From assembly GCA_022376925.1 (NCBI GenBank), contig JAIOJX010000004.1, positions 124,001 to 188,000 on the forward strand: a DNA stretch of 64,000 nt. Reading direction: 5' to 3'. Below, in pieces: positions 58,466-64,000 of the stretch. The stretch's first letter is position 1. Every line of letters begins with the position of its first letter. The position numbers were made by a program, and so were the translations under genes. The DNA is from Tragulus kanchil. Taxonomy: Eukaryota; Chordata; Mammalia; Artiodactyla; Tragulidae. The notes under the pieces are model-generated. The model saw only the letters and a program-made list of their open reading frames with translations. It did not search any database and had not been told where the DNA came from.

Positions 58466-60326
58466 AGCTGGAGCAGCTTTCAAGTCACAGCCTTGAAAGG
58501 GTAGTAAGCTCTTAAGACCATCTGGACTAGATACATGACTGAACCCTTTTCAAGGCTTCTATATAAATGTTTAAGATGCTGGCAGGCAGGTGCAGAGATC
58601 TACTCATCTTGTGGTATCCAAGACAAGCCTCCCACCTACCAATTTAGAGTGACCTGATTCTTTTGCAATCACTCATTTACTTTTATAATTCAGCAAGATA
58701 TTTTGAAACTAATTGTACCTTGAAAAAAAAAAATCTGTTTGGTCTCTCTGTTCAAATCCTGACCCTCCTACTTACCACTTTGGGAAAGTTAGTTTAACCT
58801 CTCTGAAACCTTCTAATGTCATGAAGATTAAATGGATAACAAATTCACATACCTGTTATTAGGGTCTCCCTTCTATAAGCTTTCAGTAATAGCACCTATT
58901 TTCATTCATTGAGATATAGAATATCGGAGCTCTTAAATACAACTGGATGAAGAAGTTGATAAACATAGGCCCAATCTGGAAAAATGACTTATCCAATATT
59001 ACAGAATTGTAGAGACTAAAAACAAGTCCTCCAAGCTCTAAGCCAAGTGATTTTGCCTTACATATCAGTGGTTTCCATTACATAGCATTTGATGCACTTG
59101 TTTGAACACTGTAGAAGCATGGTGACAAGTCCCATGAAACACTGTAGACTTCAGTTCAGAGGTCAAAATTAAAATCCAGTTTTGCTGCATATGGGTGGTG
59201 TGATCTTGTAAGAAAGGCAGATAGTCATACACTAGCAATTTTGACAGGAATTTCAACCAATGAGAGGAACAGGCATGGAGAAAGGGTCCTGAGGTCATGG
59301 AAGAGAAAATACTGGTCACACTCAAAGAGATTCTTCTGAACATCTAGATTCAAAGCAGAGGCTTGGGTCTAAGAACCACACGAAAGTTCCACGTATCTAG
59401 ACAGTGCAGTGTCCTTTTTGAGAACATCAATTCAGAGAAAGGCAAACCCAGATCCAAACCTGGTAAAGGATGTCTTCGTAAGGATATGACTACTGGTTGA
59501 CCTGAGAGGTGGACCCAGACAATTGAAGGCTCATCACCCTGTCCTTCCCTGGATATATCTGTTCTGTCCACCAGTCCTATAGCTGGAGCAGCTTTCAAGT
59601 CACAGCCTTGAAAGGGTAGTAAGCTCTTAAGACCATCTGGACTAGATACATGACTGAACCCTTTTCAAGGCTTCTATATAAATGTTTAAGATGCTGGCAG
59701 GCAGGTGCAGAGATCTACTCATCTTGTGGTATCCAAGACAAGCCTCCCACCTACCAATTTAGAGTGACCTGATTCTTTTGCAATCACTCATTTACTTTTA
59801 TAATTCAGCAAGATATTTTGAAACTATTTGTCCCTTGAAAAAAAAAAATCTGTTTGATCTCTCTGTTCAAATCCTGACCCTCCTACTTACCACTTTGGGA
59901 AAGTTAGTTTAACCTCTCTGAAACCTTCTAATGTCATGAAGATTAAATGGATAACAAATTCACATACCTGTTATTAGGGTCTCCCTTCTATAAGCTTTCA
60001 GTAATAGCACCTATTTTCATTCATTGAGATATAGAATATCGGAGCTCTTAAATACAACTGGATGAAGAAGTTGATAAACATAGGCCCAATCTGGAAAAAT
60101 GACTTATCCAATATTACAGAATTGTAGAGACTGAAACCAAGTCCTCCAAGCTCTAAGCCAAGTGATTTTGCCTCTACATACTCAGTGGTTTCCATTACAT
60201 AGCATTTGATGCACTTGTTTGAACACTGTAGAAGCATGGTGACAAGTCCCATGAAACACTGTAGACTTCAGTTCAGAGGTCAAAATTAAAATCCAGTTTT
60301 GCTGCATATGGGTGGTGTGATCTTGT
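58102..60326. repeat. Tandem duplication 20 (shift 1,115 bp), chained to duplication 19
   Basis: A is 58,102-59,210 and B is 59,217-60,326. One G/A difference (GGTGAAGG at 58,347 versus GGTAAAGG at 59,462) also separates the copies from 57,174, which reads GGTAAAGG. Confidence 0.95.
58735..58860 (+). mobile_element. MIR fragment
   Basis: CAAATCCTGACCCTCCTACT, then TTTGGGAAAGTTAGTTTAAC and CTCTGAAACC follow the MIR core order. It is repeated near 59,850-59,975. Confidence 0.55.
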
Positions 60327-62295
60327 GAAAGCCATGAAACTTCTATGACCGCCTTTCCCTCATCTTGTAAAGTAGTGGTAATGACCCTTTCTTTCTTTCT
60401 AGGAATGTGGTGAAGTTCAAATGAGATGAAAAAGGAAGCTGCCAAGAATAGTGTGTGTATAAGAGGTTTGTATTTGTGTGACATACTTAAAATTGGCCAG
60501 GGAGCATAATTTGCTTCATATCAGTTTATCAGTATTTTGAAAATAATTTCTATGAATAGTTTGGCTTTGGAGCAGAGTAACAAATGGGGTTAGAATTGTA
60601 CATTCCAGAAAGGTGGGTGCCTCTGACAAGTATTGCTCTAGCCAGAATAAACCTGAGGACTCCAGGAGGCTTAAGTTCTCCGTTCATTTATCTCCAAAGA
60701 AACCAAGTTCAATATCCAAGTGAATGAAAGTAATTCAATCTTTACTTGAATTTCCTGGCAAACATTTATAAGGATTCAATTCATACTTAGTCCCCCTACA
60801 GTCCTGCTCTGTCCCTGCTCCTCCCAGTCTTCACCTCTCTTACATTCTTCCAAGTACTTCAATCTTCCATAAAACTCATCTTGATAAAAATAATAAAGAA
60901 ACAAAAAACAAAGCTAAGCCTTAGTAACTCTTTGTTTATCTCAACTGGAGCACAAAGAATATCTCTTTGAATAAAGCAGAATTTTTTAATACAGTGAGGA
61001 AGGGTAAAAGGTAATGAACAAAGAATGAATATATACATAATCTTATTATAGTTTGTTTTCATCTCACCAAGGATGACTGAATTAATAGTGCAGATATGAG
61101 GATGTGAAATTGATGGTAGAGATGTATAGTAGGTCTCCTTTTTTATAAGCTTTCAGTAATAGCACCTATTTTCATTCATTGAGATATAGAATATCGGAGC
61201 TCTTAAATACAACTGGATGAAGAAGTTGATAAACATAGGCCCAATCTGGAAAAATGACTTATCCAATATTACAGAATTGTAGAGACTGAAACCAAGTCCT
61301 CCAAGCTCTAAGCCAAGTGATTTTGCCTCTACATACTCAGTGGTTTCCATTACATAGCATTTGATGCACTTGTTTGAACACTGTAGAAGCATGGTGACAA
61401 GTCCCATGAAACACTGTAGACTTCAGTTCAGAGGTCAAAATTAAAATCCAGTTTTGCTGCATATGGGTGGTGTGATCTTGTGAAAGCCATGAAACTTCTA
61501 TGACCGCCTTTCCCTCATCTTGTAAAGTAGTGGTAATGACCCTTTCTTTCTTTCTAGGAATGTGGTGAAGTTCAAATGAGATGAAAAAGGAAGCTGCCAA
61601 GAATAGTGTGTGTATAAGAGGTTTGTATTTGTGTGACATACTTAAAATTGGCCAGGGAGCATAATTTGCTTCATATCAGTTTATCAGTATTTTGAAAATA
61701 ATTTCTATGAATAGTTTGGCTTTGGAGCAGAGTAACAAATGGGGTTAGAATTGTACATTCCAGAAAGGTGGGTGCCTCTGACAAGTATTGCTCTAGCCAG
61801 AATAAACCTGAGGACTCCAGGAGGCTTAAGTTCTCCGTTCATTTATCTCCAAAGAAACCAAGTTCAATATCCAAGTGAATGAAAGTAATTCAATCTTTAC
61901 TTGAATTTCCTGGCAAACATTTATAAGGATTCAATTCATACTTAGTCCCCCTACAGTCCTGCTCTGTCCCTGCTCCTCCCAGTCTTCACCTCTCTTACAT
62001 TCTTCCAAGTACTTCAATCTTCCATAAAACTCATCTTGATAAAAATAATAAAGAAACAAAAAACAAAGCTAAGCCTTAGTAACTCTTTGTTTATCTCAAC
62101 TGGAGCACAAAGAATATCTCTTTTGAATAAAGCAGAATTTTTTTTAATACAGTGAGGAAGGGTAAAAGGTAATGAACAAAAGAATGAATATATACATAAT
62201 CTTATTATAGTTTGTTTTCATCTCACCAAGGGGATGACTGAATTAATAGTGCAGATATGAGGATGTGAAATTGATGGTAGGAGATGTATAGTAGT
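59977..62295. repeat. Tandem duplication 21 (shift 1,155 bp), chained to duplication 20
   Basis: A is 59,977-61,131 and B is 61,132-62,295. Toward its right end A loses single bases in homopolymers: T and A runs near 60,966-60,990, GG near 61,072, and G near 61,120. This is the pattern of a less accurate read end. Confidence 0.95.
60265..60440 (+). mobile_element. MIR fragment
   Basis: AAAATCCAGTTTTGCTGCAT, GTGGTGTGATCTTGTGAAAG and TTTCCCTCATCTTGTAAAGT follow the MIR core. It is repeated at about 61,420-61,595. Confidence 0.55.
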
Positions 62296-62381
62296 TAGCT
62301 GTGAGAAGTTTCCTATATTTTGGTTATCACTCAGAAAGTGTTCCCTTCATATTTTCTTCAAGCATTTTAAGTGCCTAGCTT

Positions 62382-62505
62382 TCCCTGGAGAAAGGAATGG
62401 CTACCCACTACAGTATTCTTGCCTGAAGAATTCCATGGACAGAGGAGCTAGCCAAGCTGCAATCCATAGGGTTGCAGAGTTGATGACTGAGTGACTAACA
62501 CACAC
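62382..62505 (+). mobile_element. Bov-A/BovB-type 3' SINE fragment (old)
   Basis: Order CCCTGGAGAAAGGAATGGCT, CCCACTACAGTATTCTTGCC, GAATTCCATGGACAGAGGAG, then GATGACTGAGTGACTAAC and a (CA)n end. It is a ruminant marker, repeated at 63,520-63,643. Confidence 0.8.
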
Positions 62506-62733
62506 ACACTTGTGCCCTAAATTTGTGCTACTGATCAAACTACCTATACAATCTTTTTTTTTAATTTTACTTTTTCTCTCTTAGTAATTTTCAAATATAC
62601 AGTACAATATTATTGTTTATAGTCACATTGCATATTATATCTGCATGGTGATTTACTTTCCTTAAAAACTAACTTAAAGTCTTGCCCTTGGAGGGAAAAA
62701 ATGCCTTTGTTGAAAATATTAATTACTAACTTA

Positions 62734-62825
62734 CCACCAGGGGGCCTCATTTTTAGTTGCTTTTCATTATCTTGAGAGGGCTTAGCCAAAAACACCATGC
62801 TGTGTTGCTGAGCGACACCTTGTGG
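62734..62825. promoter_or_regulatory. Possible paired CTCF-binding motifs
   Basis: CCACCAGGGGGC at 62,734-62,745 on plus is a strong match to the core CTCF motif. CCACAAGGTGTCGCT on minus at 62,825-62,811 is a weaker match facing it. The pair reappears at 63,872 and about 63,949-63,963 through duplication 22. Binding is not shown by sequence alone. Confidence 0.4.
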
Positions 62826-62876
62826 ATACATAATGAGGTATACTGGTATAACCAGTACAATACAACAATATTGGGG

Positions 62877-63000
62877 TCAAAACTCTGGATTCAAAGTCTT
62901 ACTCTGCCATATTTCAGTATCAGCTGGGTTACATGGGCAAACTACTTAAACTATGTGTCAATTTACTCTATAAAAGGAGATGTTCTGTCAATCCTATGGT
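62877..63000 (+). mobile_element. MIR fragment
   Basis: AACTCTGGATTCAAAGTCTT, then TGGGCAAACTACTTAAAC and TCAATTTACTCTATAAAAGG match the MIR core order. Confidence 0.5.
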
Positions 63001-64000
63001 ACCTGGTTCATATGGTCAAAGTTATGGTTTTCCTGCCATTTGTTCTAACCTTTGAAATTTATAAGGATTCAATTCATACTTAGTCCCCCTACAGTCCTGC
63101 TCTGTCCCTGCTCCTCCCAGTCTTCACCTCTCTTACATTCTTCCAAGTACTTCAATCTTCCATAAAACTCATCTTGATAAAAATAATAAAGAAACAAAAA
63201 ACAAAGCTAAGCCTTAGTAACTCTTTGTTTATCTCAACTGGAGCACAAAGAATATCTCTTTTGAATAAAGCAGAATTTTTTTTAATACAGTGAGGAAGGG
63301 TAAAAGGTAATGAACAAAAGAATGAATATATACATAATCTTATTATAGTTTGTTTTCATCTCACCAAGGGGATGACTGAATTAATAGTGCAGATATGAGG
63401 ATGTGAAATTGATGGTAGGAGATGTATAGTAGTTAGCTGTGAGAAGTTTCCTATATTTTGGTTATCACTCAGAAAGTGTTCCCTTCATATTTTCTTCAAG
63501 CATTTTAAGTGCCTAGCTTTCCCTGGAGAAAGGAATGGCTACCCACTACAGTATTCTTGCCTGAAGAATTCCATGGACAGAGGAGCTAGCCAAGCTGCAA
63601 TCCATAGGGTTGCAGAGTTGATGACTGAGTGACTAACACACACACACTTGTGCCCTAAATTTGTGCTACTGATCAAACTACCTATACAATCTTTTTTTTT
63701 AATTTTACTTTTTCTCTCTTAGTAATTTTCAAATATACAGTACAATATTATTGTTTATAGTCACATTGCATATTATATCTGCATGGTGATTTACTTTCCT
63801 TAAAAACTAACTTAAAGTCTTGCCCTTGGAGGGAAAAAATGCCTTTGTTGAAAATATTAATTACTAACTTACCACCAGGGGGCCTCATTTTTAGTTGCTT
63901 TTCATTATCTTGAGAGGGCTTAGCCAAAAACACCATGCTGTGTTGCTGAGCGACACCTTGTGGATACATAATGAGGTATACTGGTATAACCAGTACAATA

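Larger units (their letters stand above)
56350..62380. other. Non-coding host DNA apart from MIRs and duplications 19-22
   Basis: No exon-like ORF with splice signals could be supported. A TATATAAA-like motif at about 58,560 has no ORF behind it. After collapse this is about 2.6 kb of single-copy sequence. Confidence 0.4.
61919..64000. repeat. Tandem duplication 22 (shift 1,138 bp), cut by the window end
   Basis: A is 61,919-63,056 and B starts at 63,057 and runs off the window (64,000 corresponds to 62,862 in A). No difference between copies was noted in the part visible. Confidence 0.95.

Noticed and set aside
58555..58575. TATATAAA-like motif as a promoter
   Set aside because: No start codon context, exon or donor follows within a reasonable distance.
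1..64000. CRISPR-like or other regularly spaced repeat system
   Set aside because: Repeated units are about 1.1 kb, differ from pair to pair and have no short direct repeats with spacers; the DNA is mammalian.

Overview
The window is repeat-dominated mammalian DNA with no complete host gene. Diverged Bov-A/Bov-tA-type SINEs (34,855-35,075; 62,382-62,505; 15,184-15,500), CHR-type tRNA-derived SINEs and artiodactyl-type L1s point to a ruminant. The youngest SINE is an A-tail-poor derivative of CHR-2 that I do not recognise from cattle or sheep, while the Bov-A copies look old. A basal ruminant such as a chevrotain (Tragulidae) is therefore my guess, as inference only.

The dominant structure is a lattice of 22 head-to-tail direct duplications. 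Each shifts the sequence by 1,023 to 1,223 bp, and copies are near-identical apart from indels, homopolymer changes and scrambled stretches at the joints. They cut through L1s, SINEs and unique DNA alike and total about 24.5 kb, so the real content is about 39.5 kb. Some are chained, giving three copies of short stretches. Unjoined contig or read overlaps of at least 1 kb, placed end to end, are the most likely explanation. Below, 'A' is the left copy and 'B' the right copy of each pair.

Layout: 1-1,150 holds a candidate secreted-protein first exon with TATA motifs (minus strand) and a 36-bp L1 stub. 1,152-5,810 is unique DNA and an old minus-strand L1. 5,819-14,777 is unique DNA with MIRs, a palindromic MITE and young SINEs. 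14,800-20,530 is nested SINEs and an old plus-strand L1. 20,850-32,473 is a full-length young-type L1 on plus. 32,485-41,070 has L1 3' ends, SINEs, a possible solo LTR and unique DNA. 41,351-52,822 is a second full-length L1 of the same subfamily on minus. 52,823-64,000 has an old L1, an acidic-protein pseudogene, two young SINEs, MIRs and a CTCF-like motif pair.

After the duplications are collapsed, both L1s come to about 7.1 kb. They are nearly identical through ORF2 and the 3' UTR and share the same disabling changes: a Gly in place of the RT motif A Asp, and several stops. Their 5' UTRs and the first part of ORF1 differ more. ORF1 is open in the minus copy. Neither element can encode a working ORF2 protein as written. 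No CRISPR, prokaryotic, viral or new defence-type system is present.
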